A DNA stretch of 64,000 bases from Gnetum montanum (taxonomy: Eukaryota; Streptophyta; Gnetopsida; Gnetales; Gnetaceae), in contig MNCI01014982.1 of NCBI GenBank assembly GCA_015680685.1, positions 100,073 to 164,072 of the forward strand, in the 5' to 3' direction. The translations under genes were made by a program, and so were the position numbers. Position 1 is the first letter of the stretch; every line of letters begins with the position of its first letter. Of the stretch, positions 34,861-45,780 are shown piece after piece. The notes under the pieces are model-generated. The model did no database searches and had not been told where the DNA came from. It was given only the letters and a program-made list of their open reading frames with translations.

Positions 34861-35779
34861 TAAATCCTATTAAAAAATATCTATGAAATTTATGAGGTTA
34901 CATAACAAGTTAGTCTCATTTTATTTATGCCTATTTGCCATTCCATGGTTTTACGTCATAACATAATACACATAGCCTCAAACCAACAAACTGTTTGCAT
35001 TTACGATCCTAGGAATCCAACTTTGATAGAATGTAAATAATAACTTAGGTAGTGGGTACAAATATTAGATCAACATTAATGAGGAATATTATAATTTTAT
35101 TTGCACTAAGATCCAAGTTGGCATCCTCATCCCACACATAGAATCAGAGTGCAAACACCAGTTTGATATCATCCATTGAAATGGGAAGTATATACCTTCA
35201 CCCTATGATGAAATTGAGCTAACCAACTTCCATATGTCTGTGTTAACATACTTAATAGGTAATGATGAGGAAAGTGAGAAAATTATATTAGAATAAAACT
35301 AGAAAGACCAAGATGAGCTTTAGGTGGGGTACAAACTAAATACCTTCATAAGGGATCTTTCCCAACAATAAGCTCTAGAGGCAACAATCACCAACTCCAC
35401 ATCTCTCATATATTCTATGAGTCAAGCTCCTTGGTCTTCTTCCTTGTACCCTATCATGTTCATCCCAATGCCTATTATCGCAACACACCAATCTTAGCCA
35501 ACATTCTACTTTTCCTCTCTACTTTCATTAATATCTTTTGTGACCTAATCTTATTGTACATGACCATCATTGGTGGTATCCTTTACACCATATTTTTTCA
35601 CCATACTAGGAAGGCCCTATTTAGGACTCTAGGCTTCACAAGCTTCCCATACTTCTTTTGTTTCCTTCATCCCTCATGTCCCAACTCAAACCTTCTTTTC
35701 CCTATTTAACTCCTATGTACCCATGGTTATGCAACCACTTCCATACATAACCCTAGGTCATCCAAATTCTTCCACAATC
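34861..35779. other. Leader region of element D, unassigned
   Basis: No domain is recognised. A 92-codon hydrophobic ORF (35431-35709) overlaps it. Tat/Ogre elements may carry an extra ORF upstream of gag, but this one is short and without supporting features. Confidence 0.35.
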
Positions 35780-37880
35780 ATTAGTTCAAAATCCACAACC
35801 CACAAGGATGCCTCAAGACTTAGATCAATGCTTCTAAATGATCTAGGACCTCATCAAAGAGCTACAAAACCTTAAGGTCTCCACCACCTAGATGGTGGAA
35901 ATTATCAACTTCTATCAAGATGATCCCATTAGTCCTGCCATTTCTTAGATAAATCTTCCCACAAGCTTTCTAATTTCCCACTTAACCAAATACAATGGTG
36001 AGGGTGATCCTAACTCACATCTCATAACCTTCTATTATGAGTGCTTGTTATTCCAAGCTTGTCCCCATACCGTTATGCATATATTCCCTATGTTCCTAAT
36101 TGGAAAAGCCTTATATTGGTACTATGCATTACCTAGAAGCTCTGTTGCCTTTCTAGAGGATTTGATTTCATAATTCATTAATTATTTCAAGTACAACTTG
36201 AAACTTGACACCACACTAGACTAGCTTATGAAGGTTGAACATAGGCCTCTTGAACCTGCTCAAAAATTCATATAGATATGGAACACCATCCTTAATGAAA
36301 TTCCCAAGCCCATCTCTAAGAGATAGCTTTTGACCATCTTCAAGGGGATAACTAAAAATTTTGTAAAATCTAAACTATGCTACCTAGATCCATGGTTATT
36401 TAGCCAAGCCTTTTCCCAGACTAAAAACATAATGGATGTTGTCAAAGCCAATAATGATCCTTCCTATGTAATATACAAGAACCAACACATGAGAAGGGAT
36501 AAGCATAAGGGAAAACAAAACCATGTAGTCATGGCCATAGTGTCCAAAGACACAAAAACTATGATGGCCCAAAAGAACACAACCAAAGGCCCTTACCACC
36601 ATAGCTCAACCTTCAATATCTGGTGCTTCAACTTCTAACTTGCCTAGGCTAAAATTTAAAAGAAAATACTAGTCCAAATACACAAAACAATGCATGTGAA
36701 ACCATCTAATCTGCTTGATTAGTTGATCAAAAGTGATCATATATAGTATAAATAACTAACTGAAGATGCCTATAAGTGGATGATCACTTGTGTGAGATCA
36801 CTAGGGATTCCACCATAGCCATAAGAGATGATCTACCCATTCCCAAATACTTTAAGCTAGATTGATTCTATCATTATCACTAGCTTTGTAGCCATGACAC
36901 TAATTTTTTCTTGGCTTTCAAAGATAATTTGCAGAAAATGATAGATGATGGTGAATTAGTCTTAGATACATCTAACCCAGGTAGGCCCTAGAGCTAGATC
37001 ATGCATGTACACAAGGATCCATTAAATGCTAACAATGATCTGTATACCATGACTACATTCAATGTTAATAACAATCCTAAACCTGCTAGGGAGCTATTTA
37101 TGATTTAGGTACCTTCTCATAATGAAAGGGATTCAAGTTCATCAAGTTTAAGGACTCCTTTTATCATAAGGATACCATCACTTGCACCTCTCAAATAACC
37201 ATTCATTATTAGAGTGCCTTCTCCCACTACCAATAAACATGTGGCCTAAGTTTACTAATTTCCTTCTATGGTAGCCAATGCTTTATTTCCTTTGTAGCCG
37301 GATAATAAGAAATCACCTACTAAGCAACATAAGCAACTAGTTCCTAATCCTAAGGCTAAGAACAAAAAACAATGAAAGATTTGAAAGCAAGTAGATCCAT
37401 CAAAGCCTATCCCAATTTCAATGGTACCCATGGGCTTTAACACTCAAGCCTCTTTGACTAGCCAAACGAGGGAGGACAACAAACAATAAGAGAAAGAAAA
37501 GAGGGCTAAACAAAAAATGATAAAACATGAAGTGAAAATCTTAAGTATAATGGAGGGATTCAAGAGCAACAAAAATGAAAAATCATTGAACAATGATGAA
37601 TACTTCCTCAAAGCCATGGAGCAAGTCAAGCTCTTACTTAAATAGAAAAATACATCTTTGAGCTCATACGATTTGGTGATGGCCTCCTCCACACATTGTA
37701 AAGTATTAATTAAGATGTTGATCTTCATTCCTATTAGTGAAGATATTTCTGTGGAGTCTATTCATGCAGTAATGATGCTACATTCACCTAAGGAAGAAAT
37801 GAGATCAACTACCTTGACATTTCATGATAGTAAAGTAAAAACCAATGCATTAATGATGAGGTGTAAAGAGCCCCTCTCTT
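35780..37880 (+). pseudogene. gag: gag of element D (Tat/Ogre-like)
   Basis: The reading from about 35800 shows MPQDLDQCF, LTKYNGEGDPNSHLITFYYEC, FPMFLIGKALYWYYALPRSS and FINYFKYNLKLDTT. This is the Tat-type gag core (YDG.GDP..HL..F; FP.SL.G.A..WY..LP..SI). The segment at 36330-36638 continues it. Downstream to 37880 the frame is Lys/Pro/Asn-rich with no clear zinc knuckle. Stops such as TAG for Gln are frequent. Confidence 0.72.
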
Positions 37881-38390
37881 CATAATGATAAGGATTAGCC
37901 TATACAAAGTACACTAGGTACATGTTGATGATGGGGTAGCGATGAACATTATAGAATTTTCCATTATGGATCATTTAGGCTTAAGATAATACATTTAGGT
38001 TACCTCCACCTCTACCCTTAAGTCATTTAATAGGTTGTAGGTAGCTATGAAAGGGTTCATATCACTAGACTTCTTTTCTAGAGAACAATTGCCCACATTC
38101 ACCAATTTCTTAGTGGTGGAGTAGACACTAGGTTTCAACTTGATCCTAGCAAGGCCATGGTTAGCTAAATTACAAGTAGTCTCTTTCGTGATCCACTAAG
38201 AAATTCCCCTACCTTATGAGAAAGTTGAAATTATAATCCATTGAGATGACACAGTTTCCTTGTTCATCAATAATGTTGATGTGGAGCAAGGATCTGAGGT
38301 GGAGTTTCAAGAAGAATCTCCTACAACCAAATATGAAGTCACAAATCACAATGATGACAACCAAGCTAAGACCAAGTAGGACAAGGTCAT
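37881..38390 (+). pseudogene. pro: Protease region of element D, interrupted by element C
   Basis: A retropepsin-like start, VHVDDGVAMN followed by IMDHLGL, is read near 37920-37985. It corresponds to the D-(S/T/G)-G loop with Asn three residues on, as in Tat proteases. A further FTNFLVVE-like strand follows. The frame stays readable across the insertion of C at 38390/51527, which supports the boundary. A TAG stop lies shortly before the junction. Confidence 0.6.
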
Positions 38391-39303
38391 TGATGAAGCA
38401 TCTAGTCAATTGTGTCAATTGGGCTGCATCGACGTAGCCTCATTAATGTGACTGTGTCAACATGACCTTGTCGACGCATCTTTCCAAGCGTTGATGTGGC
38501 CTCATCAACATAGAGTCCATCCTCTACTATAAATATGCGTGCACCCACTATCTTTATGGCACATTTTTGTTCAAGTTGTAGTGAAGCTCTTGTAGTTTGT
38601 TTTCGTAGGAGTTAGATTATTTTCCAAGTGCCAGCAAACATAGTTTGAAGAGTGTACGACTCTTTATTCGAGTGCTAATGTACTTGAGCCCATTGGCATC
38701 AATGGCAATAAAGATGAGCTTTTTAAACATTCCTTGTAGCATTTGAACTAGATTACTTAAGCATTAATAGTTTAATACTTTAATAATTTTAATGCTTTTG
38801 TTATTGCACTTTAATAATTTTAATGCTTTTGTTATCACTTTATAGTTATAGTACGTTTTAGTAGTCCACGAGAACACATAAGCATGACCACCTTGAACAT
38901 ATGTTTGACACTTGGCAACCTAGTAACGCTTAACGTCTGGCAACCCAGTAGTGATTAGGACATGCTCGAGATGTGCACAAAGGGTGGGACTAGCTGCTTA
39001 TGCTAAAGATAGTCAAGTGATAGCATAGTGAAATCTTAAATTATCTAGCCTTTTACTCCCTATATTTGAAGAATTAGATATTATAGATATAAGAAAACAT
39101 ATACAAATCATATGCCTCAGTCTCACTTAACCATCATTCTAGAATGTCACAAGTGAGGTTGAGAGGACAATGACCATTCTAACTATGATTTTGATGGCTA
39201 TAATACTGTGTGTAAGTGCTTGTAGTCTTCAGAATCTGACCAGATTACGTGTGAATGCTTGTGATTCATATGATTGGGCATAGGGTTACCTCACTGCTCA
39301 TCA
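38391..39303 (+). repeat. Element C 5' LTR
   Basis: U3 starts with repeats of GATGTGGCC/CATCAACAT type (38418-38514), followed by a TATA-like CTATAAATA at 38527-38535. A 31-bp tandem duplication (ACTTTAATAATTTTAATGC...; 38777-38807 and 38808-38836) and flanking AT-rich sequence make this copy about 150 bp longer than the 3' LTR. The remainder pairs with 50759-51521 at roughly 90 percent. Confidence 0.9.
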
Positions 39304-39304
39304 T

Positions 39305-39322
39305 TGGCACCATTGCTAGGGA
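39305..39322 (+). other. tRNA-Asp-type primer-binding site, element C
   Basis: TGGCACCATTGCTAGGGA starts one base after the LTR end. It differs from the tRNA-Asp complement at four positions, all transitions. Confidence 0.85.
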
Positions 39323-39829
39323 CTATTAGTCTCACTTGTGCTATCTAGCCTTAGCAATATTGTCACTCACTTCATTGGAATAGACCCATTATGCCAAAAT
39401 CTACTCACACTAGGAGAATTAGGTAAGAGTAAGGCATACCAAATTATTTGTTGTTTAACACTAGTATGTATTCTTCTCACAGGTAAGATGAATCCAACCC
39501 ACAAGTGCCCCAATAATGTCGAGTGGTGTATACACATCCAGATGAGTATATACCCAGCTTCACCTTCATCCTGCATTAGGATTAGTAGATGCGATGGCGA
39601 GACATGGAGGGCAACATTATCTTGCCCCTTGATCAATCAGTTCCCGAAATGCTACTCCAAACTCTTACCATATTGGGCACACTGAGTTGAGGAGTACATT
39701 ATGAAGGATCATGATTATTTAGCCTGTCATCCAAATGAGGCACAACACAAATGGGACTTGCAATAGGCAAAACACCATGAATAAGCAAAGGGAAAATAGT
39801 CTAGTAACCCTTTGTCCCTAAAGGCTTAA
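39323..39829 (+). other. 5' leader of element C
   Basis: Untranslated region between primer site and gag. The overlapping ORFs on the two strands (39338-39685 and 39367-39636) have no family features. Confidence 0.5.
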
Positions 39830-41830
39830 CACAATGATGAGGAACCTATTCCTCGTGGTTCCTATTCTTCCACATCTCCACCCCCATGTCATAACATCTG
39901 ATCCATCATACAGAGTAAAGGTTCAAGTGATTGGGAGTTCCAGGATGCTGAGGGATCTCCCGAAGGAGATCATGACAAAGGTGAAGATGGATGTGAAGAT
40001 TGAGTTCATCATCATGGGAGAGGAGGTGATCGACATAATGGGGGTGGCAGTCCTCCCCTCTCTTCTCATTTCCTTCTTTCCACCTTAGCTTCATCAGGTT
40101 TTGAATCTGATCGCAACCATCGTAGGAGGGATTGTGATGATGGTGATTGCCAAGACTGACATGATCGAGGATACCAATAGGAACGTCATGACCAAGGGCA
40201 TGGATGGTCATAGGAGGCTCACCATCATGAAAGGAGATGTAGCAAAGACCATCATAGACTCCATGGCCATCATCGGGACCATGACTTTGATGAACCACTA
40301 CTTGCCACTCAAAGCATGCTCAACATAGCAGAGGTAGTTCAAATACCTACTAGGCACTTGAGAGATAGTTGGATCAAGCACCATGATATGAACAACATTC
40401 CCAGATTTGAAGGGGGATATAATTGTGATCCACAGACTTACCTACAAGCATTTCATGATGCTTGCACCCTGAAAAATATTGAAAATGAATGGCAGCAACT
40501 CAAGTTGTTCCCCTGAACACTCATTAAGGAAGCAGAGAGTTGGTACCAGTCTTTGGAGCCAAAATCAATCAGGCAATGGAGTATGATGCTGGAGCTCTTT
40601 AATGATAAATACCAAACTTACTCCAGAGTGTCTAATCTGAGATGATAGATTCAGGGGTGAAAAAAAGGTAGCCATGAACCCTTGGATGCAGCCATGGGCA
40701 GATATTACTCCTTGTTGCACCGATGCCCTAGTCATGGCTACTCTTAGTGGGAATAACTTTTCCATGTTATAGATGGGCTCCATTTTAAAACAAGAAGGAC
40801 CCTTGGTGTTTATGCTCAAGGACGATTATTTGAATTAAGGGCTCATCAGCTTTAGTGATTAATTGAGTAGGTAGCCATGTGAAGATGAGGAGGAGTCATC
40901 TCTAGATGTAGCAGTGAATAGGAAGACTTTACCGATGCAAAAATTCGCTTCTAAAATTTTAGCCAGGGTGGACAAGATGTGGGATTCTTTAGATGAAAAA
41001 TTCCAAACTGTTCTAAAAAACACAGAAGAATCCAAAAAATAGAGTAATGATTAGGATGAACGAAGGAGAAAAGAGGCTGAATGTGCCTACCACAAAGGTA
41101 AGGGCAAAGTTTCTGTGGTAGAACAAGTTGTAGACTCGAACACTGAGGAAGACGATGGATGTGACATATGCTAGTACAAACATCCTAAGGGATGTTACCC
41201 TGTGGTGTCACATTTGCCAGAGTTTGGGGTGTATGCTCTAAATCCTTTCTTAGCAAAAAGGAAAACACCTTGGAGATTCCCTTATCCCCAAGGAAATTCT
41301 AGGCAGTTCCACTAGCAACAAGGATATTATCCAAGTGGAGCTCCACCATAACTGTATGAGCACTACTAGCAATGGTAGCACCCACATTCATGGGGATGCC
41401 ACCCCCAAGGTAGTAGTACCCTTACTGGTAGCCAAATCCTTATGGATACTATGTTCAATAGCCAATCTCCTTGCAGGAATCTTCTAGTCATGCAGCCTTC
41501 CAAAATCATTACTACCCTCTAGAATACTTTCGAGCCCAATATCTGTCACCTAAAGGGAAAAACCCACATCTACACTATCCTCCACCACCTCCTTCTACCA
41601 TACCTATCCATCAACCCTTAACTCAGCTACCTTCTACTCCACCCATGTAGGAGAAATACCTCCATAGCCACAATAGTGTAATGCTACAAGGGCTATTAAT
41701 TTACAACCAGCTTCTTAGCCGGGTAGGTTAGAATCAAAACAACAGAAGCATTTCTTTTTTCAAATTAATAGCCTAAACACACCCTCACACTCACCTATGG
41801 CCAGTGCCCCTCTATCTCCAACTACCTCTA
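39830..41830 (+). pseudogene. gag: gag of element C
   Basis: The N-terminal part (39900-40290) is rich in His, Asp, Arg and Gly. It leads into DFDEPLLATQSMLNIAEV, then DMNNIPRFEGGYN, DPQTYLQAFHDACTL, LKLFP, WYQSLEPKSI, FNDKYQTYSRV, AAMGRYYSLLH. A degenerate zinc knuckle, CDIC followed by YKHPKGCYP, is near 41161-41200. A Pro/His/Tyr-rich C-terminal part follows. Domains match A and B one for one, and frameshifts occur around 40310 and 40515. Structural polyprotein part; defective. Confidence 0.82.
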
Positions 41831-41869
41831 ACACTCAATCCTTTGAGCGACCTTCGAAATAAACACCTT

Positions 41870-42290
41870 CCAAAGTGCAAATCGTCATGTTAACACATGT
41901 TGTGATGGACTAGATCAAGGTGGGTCATATCCCTTGAAAATTGGCTAATTTAGGAAGGCCCCTCATATACCTTCAGGTGGCAAGCAACAAGCTATGCAAA
42001 TCTCTTCTGGGTTTGGGATCAGGTGTCAACCTAATTTCACATGATATGTACAAGACTTAGAACCTACGTCTATTGAAGAAAAGTAACATTCGGCTCAAGT
42101 TAGAAGACCAATCCATTACTGTTCCCTTGGGATTGGTAGAAGATGTCATGACCACCATTTGTGGGTGGTCCTACCCTACTAATTTCCTTGTGATTCATGT
42201 TGATGATTGCAAGGGGAACTTCCTGATTATAATGGGAAGAGCATGGCTCAGCACAGTGGATCACATTTAGGACTCTGAGACCTCTCCCTT
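41870..42290 (+). pseudogene. pro: Protease of element C, active-site Asp lost
   Basis: The open stretch 42073-42270 (LKLEDQSITVPLGLVEDVMT, FLVIHVDD, FLIIMGRAWL) matches the Athila/Tat retropepsin. In that group the active loop is usually D-L-G-A-S-V-N. Here the codons at 42010-42029 read G-L-G-S-G-V-N, so Asp has become Gly by one A-to-G change. A TAG follows at 42058. The fold is clear and the enzyme would be inactive. Confidence 0.75.
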
Positions 42291-42839
42291 GAAATTTCCA
42301 AGGAAAATCCTTTTGGGAAGATCGAGAAGAAGCATGTTCCATGCATCGTGTACAACAACTTTGGGTGCAACTGTGTGTAGCAACTCTGGTTCATTGAGTA
42401 GACATCCATTCAAGTATGTAGTCGGTGTGCCACTGAATCACAAATTCAACGATGCTTGTACGCAGTAGCCACAAACCAAGAAGGCATCCAATGGCTAACC
42501 GCTAACTCTAATAGTAGCATCCTATGCATGGAATCCTCTGAGAGCCTTGTATGTACGTATATGTGGAGCATAAATGAACTAGAATAGGGCCATCAACAAC
42601 TTTCCACTACTAATGATGCTAATGATTTGGAAAAGTTGTAGATCCCTGAAAGATTTAAGCAAGAGCCCTTAGAACTAAAACCCTTATTGGTCAATCTAGA
42701 ATATGCATTCTTGAAAAATGGTAAGCTGGTAATAATCAATGTGACTCTAGTTCCAGAGAAAAATAAGAAGTTGCTAAGGATGGTGAACAAGTGGTTGACT
42801 ACCTTCACGTGGTCATAGCCTAAGTTAATAGGGATTGAT

Positions 42840-43665
42840 CCTAGGGTATGCCAATATGAAATCTATATCAATCCTTCCATGAAGTCACAACAATAGCCGT
42901 AAAGACGATTGAATCCCAAACTTAAACAGATCGTCAAGGATGAAATTGAGCAATTGCTGAAGGTGGGATTCATCTACTCCATTATGGATAGTGAGTGGGT
43001 CAGCCCACTCATTATTGTGCCAAAAAGGATGTCAAATGGAGAGTCTATATTGATTTTCAATTACTAAATACGACAACCTTTAAGGATCATTTCCCACTTC
43101 CATTTGTGGACTAGGTATTGGATACCATTTCAAGGCACTGTTACTACAACTTCTTGGAGGGTTATAATGGCTATAACCAAAAAAATTTATGAGTCCCTAG
43201 GGGACTTTCACATATAGGAAGATTCCCTTAGGCCTGTGTAATGCACCCGCAACCTTCCAATGCCTTGTCCTCAGCATCTTCTAGCAGCAAATTGGCTATG
43301 ATGTAGAAGTTTTTATGGATGACTTCTCCACCTATGGAGCAACATTTGAGCAAGCCTTGGACCACCTTGAGTATGTTTTGAAGCGATGTGTAGAAACTAA
43401 TTTACGGCTCAACTAGAAAAAGAGCCACCTAATGGTCCAACAAGGCATTATTTTGGGGCATCGAGTTTTACAAGAAGGGCTTGGAGTGGATCTTGAGAAA
43501 ATCAAGGTTATTCAAGGAATTACCTGTCAACCAAGAACTGTAAGGGATGTCCAGTCATTTCTTGGACACACTGACTACTATCAACATTTCATCAAGAATT
43601 TCTCAAAGATCGCTAAGCCATTGGTGGAGTTGACAAAGAAAGACACTCTATTTGTCTAGACTAGG
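42840..43665 (+). pseudogene. pol: Reverse transcriptase of element C
   Basis: Motifs in order: RRLNPKLKQIVKDEIEQLL, FIYSIMDSEWVSPLIIVPK, DHFPLPFVD, YYNFLEGYNGYNQ, PQAC-type fingers in a shifted frame, VFMDDFSTYG, then VLKRCVETNLRLN, LGHRVLQEGLGVDLEKI and SFLGHTDYYQHFIKNFSKI. The FMDD box (43312-43323) keeps both Asp. The first palm Asp, expected in FLDGY, is Glu (43157-43159). Relationship is to Athila/Tat by the FMDD and 'GLC(N)AP'-type block. Several TAG stops and shifts. Confidence 0.88.
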
Positions 43666-44150
43666 AAATGTGAATCTGCATTCCAAATGCTAAACCAAAA
43701 ACTCATAGAGACTCCAATTCTATAAGCCCCCAATTGATCTAGACCATTTCACATCATGATGGATGTGTCTAATTATGCATTAGGGGTCATGCTCACACAA
43801 TTGGATGACTAGAAGCATCCATATTACATCCACTATGCAAGCTGAAGTATTGTGGGTGCTTAGCTAAATTTCACCACCACTAAAAAAGAATTAAAGGGAG
43901 TGGTGTTCGCTTTGGAAAAGTTCCGACACTATGTGCTTAGATACAAGGTTTTTGTGCATACGGATCATAGTGCCATCCGGTTCCTTATGAATAAACCAAT
44001 GGTGAGTCCCCATGTCATACGGTTGCTCATGATCCTTCAAGAATTTGATCTTACTATAGTAGACAAAAAGGGAACTGAGAATGTGGTTTCCGATCACTTG
44101 TCTTGGTTACGATGGGATAGCATGGAGGAGGAGAGCCCACTCTCTAACTA
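43666..44150 (+). pseudogene. pol: RNase H of element C
   Basis: FHIMMDVSNYALGVML holds the first Asp, TTTKKELKGVVFALEKF the Glu, and VFVHTDHSAIRFLMN the second Asp. ENVVSDHLSWL is the usual end of this domain in Athila/Tat. Part is open for 83 codons (43900-44151). Upstream stops arise from CAG, CAA and CGA codons. The catalytic residues look intact. Confidence 0.85.
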
Positions 44151-45480
44151 GTTTCCAGATGAAATCCTCTTTGTTGGAGCAATTGCAAAGGAGATGGTCA
44201 TAGGATCAAATTTGTTTGATGACATCCTTACTTATCTTCTTACAAAAGAGCTACCAAAGGAGTTGGATCATCGGAAGAAATAATGGTTTCTTCACAGAGC
44301 CAAGCACTTCATGGAAATCAATGGACACCTTTACAAGGTGTATGTGGATGGATTAGTTCGATGATGCATCCCTAATGTAGACCAACTATGCATCCTCCAG
44401 AATGCTCATGAGGGCCCTTGTGGGGGCCATAATGCAAGAAGGTGCATGACCATTAAGATCCTACTCACAGGATACTACTAGCTTACACTCTTTTGAGATG
44501 CTCAATGGTTCATCCACTCCTATGATCAATGTCAAAGAGATGGTGGGATGACAATAAGAATGGAGGGACCTCAATAGTGGATTCTACCACTAGAGCCCTT
44601 CTACATTTGGGGCATCGACTTCATGGGCCCCATCATCGCACCCATGTTAAATGGGAAGGCAAACATTATTGTTGTGGTGGACTACTGTACAAAGTGGGTA
44701 GAAGCGGCAGCTGTTACCGATTGTTCCTCAACCACCGCCACACAGTTTGTTCAATAGCAAATCATGAATAGCTTTGGGGTGTTGTATGCACTCATTTTAG
44801 ATAATGGCACTCACTTCATAGATGCTACTTTTCATAAACTCATGCAGCATTTGGGAGTAGAATATAAACTAACAACACTCTATCATCCCCAAGCCAATGG
44901 GCAAGTCGAAGTCACAAAATGGAACATTACAAATATCCTAACTAGGATGATTAGCAAATATAGAAGGGATTAGAGCACAAAACTTAACAACATCCTCTAG
45001 GCCTACCGCTCAACTTGGAAACTTCCTATAGGCTACTCCCCTTATGAGTTGGTGTATGGAAAGCTACCAACACTCCCAATTCAAGTAGAATTCTGAACAC
45101 TATCCACTACAAGTGACTTAGGTCTTGACTTACCCCTAGCACAACAAAAATGACTCATCAATTTAAATGTGCTAGATGAGAATCGATTAGTAGCCCTATC
45201 ATCAAATGAGGTGCATAAGGCATATAAAAAAAAACATCATGACCTTAGGATTCGAAAGGTAATACTTCAACATGGGGATAAAGTTCTCTATTGTAACCCC
45301 ACACATGTGCCACAATAGACCGAGTTCCAAACACTATGGGAGGGACCTTATATTGTTTTTGAGACCTTTCCATCTGGGGTCCTACTCATACACAAACCTA
45401 AAGACCCAACAAAAATGTAGTTGGTCAACATGCAACAATTAAAACCCTTCCATGAACTCCATCAAACCAGTGTCATTACC
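44151..45480 (+). pseudogene. pol: Integrase of element C with intact DD35E spacing
   Basis: The zinc-binding domain reads NAHEGPCGGHNARR...HSYDQCQR (44395-44540), which gives His-His-Cys, the fourth ligand being less clear. In the core, IDFMGP carries Asp at 44617-44619, ILDNGTHF Asp at 44800-44802, and QANGQVE Glu at 44908-44910. The three codons are in one frame, 60 and 35 residues apart. One TAG lies between them. The C-terminal domain includes AYRSTWKLPIGYSPYELVYG and, near 45340, LWEGPYIVFETFPSGV. The protein runs to about 45480. Confidence 0.87.
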
Positions 45481-45531
45481 ACTTCACCAAGTGGTCAACC
45501 ATGTTCCATCTTTTGAATCTCCTCCTCCAAG

Positions 45532-45780
45532 CTTAGTCATGGGGGAGATCACTACCCATACTAAAACAGTTGTCCTGGCTTCTCAAGTATTTTCTATATT
45601 TTTTTATTTTACACATTTTTGTTTTACATCATCATTCGTATGTTTAACATTTCTTACCTACTCTTTCTCTTTTTTTATATATGAATATATTTCACCTTTA
45701 GTAATTTTGTTCAATTTTATTTTATTTCATTTTACTTTCCTCTATTAATTTTTGCTAATAAAGTCATCTTATTTCCATAG
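45532..45780 (+). promoter_or_regulatory. PPT-like palindromic motif and pyrimidine tract after integrase, element C
   Basis: CTTAGTCATGGGGG (45532-45545) matches 13 of 14 bases of the true polypurine tract region CTTAGTCGTGGGGG (50743-50756). ATGGG/CCCAT arms (45539-45559) are what remains of the palindrome seen in A. A T-rich tract of about 200 bases follows and ends in CTTATTTCCATAG, a good 3' splice-site consensus. The small hydrophobic ORF here (45452-45748) reflects the T-richness. Confidence 0.6.

Noticed and set aside
35431-35709. 92-codon hydrophobic ORF before gag of D, a possible extra upstream ORF
   Set aside because: Too short, no supporting features, and it ends before the gag frame. 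Kept as unassigned leader.
39906-40298. 130-codon minus-strand ORF rich in His and Asp
   Set aside because: It is the complement of the biased His/Asp/Arg-rich N-terminal part of gag in element C.
45452-45748. 98-codon ORF with membrane-like segments as an envelope protein of C
   Set aside because: It is the translation of the pyrimidine tract. A and B have the tract but not the ORF.
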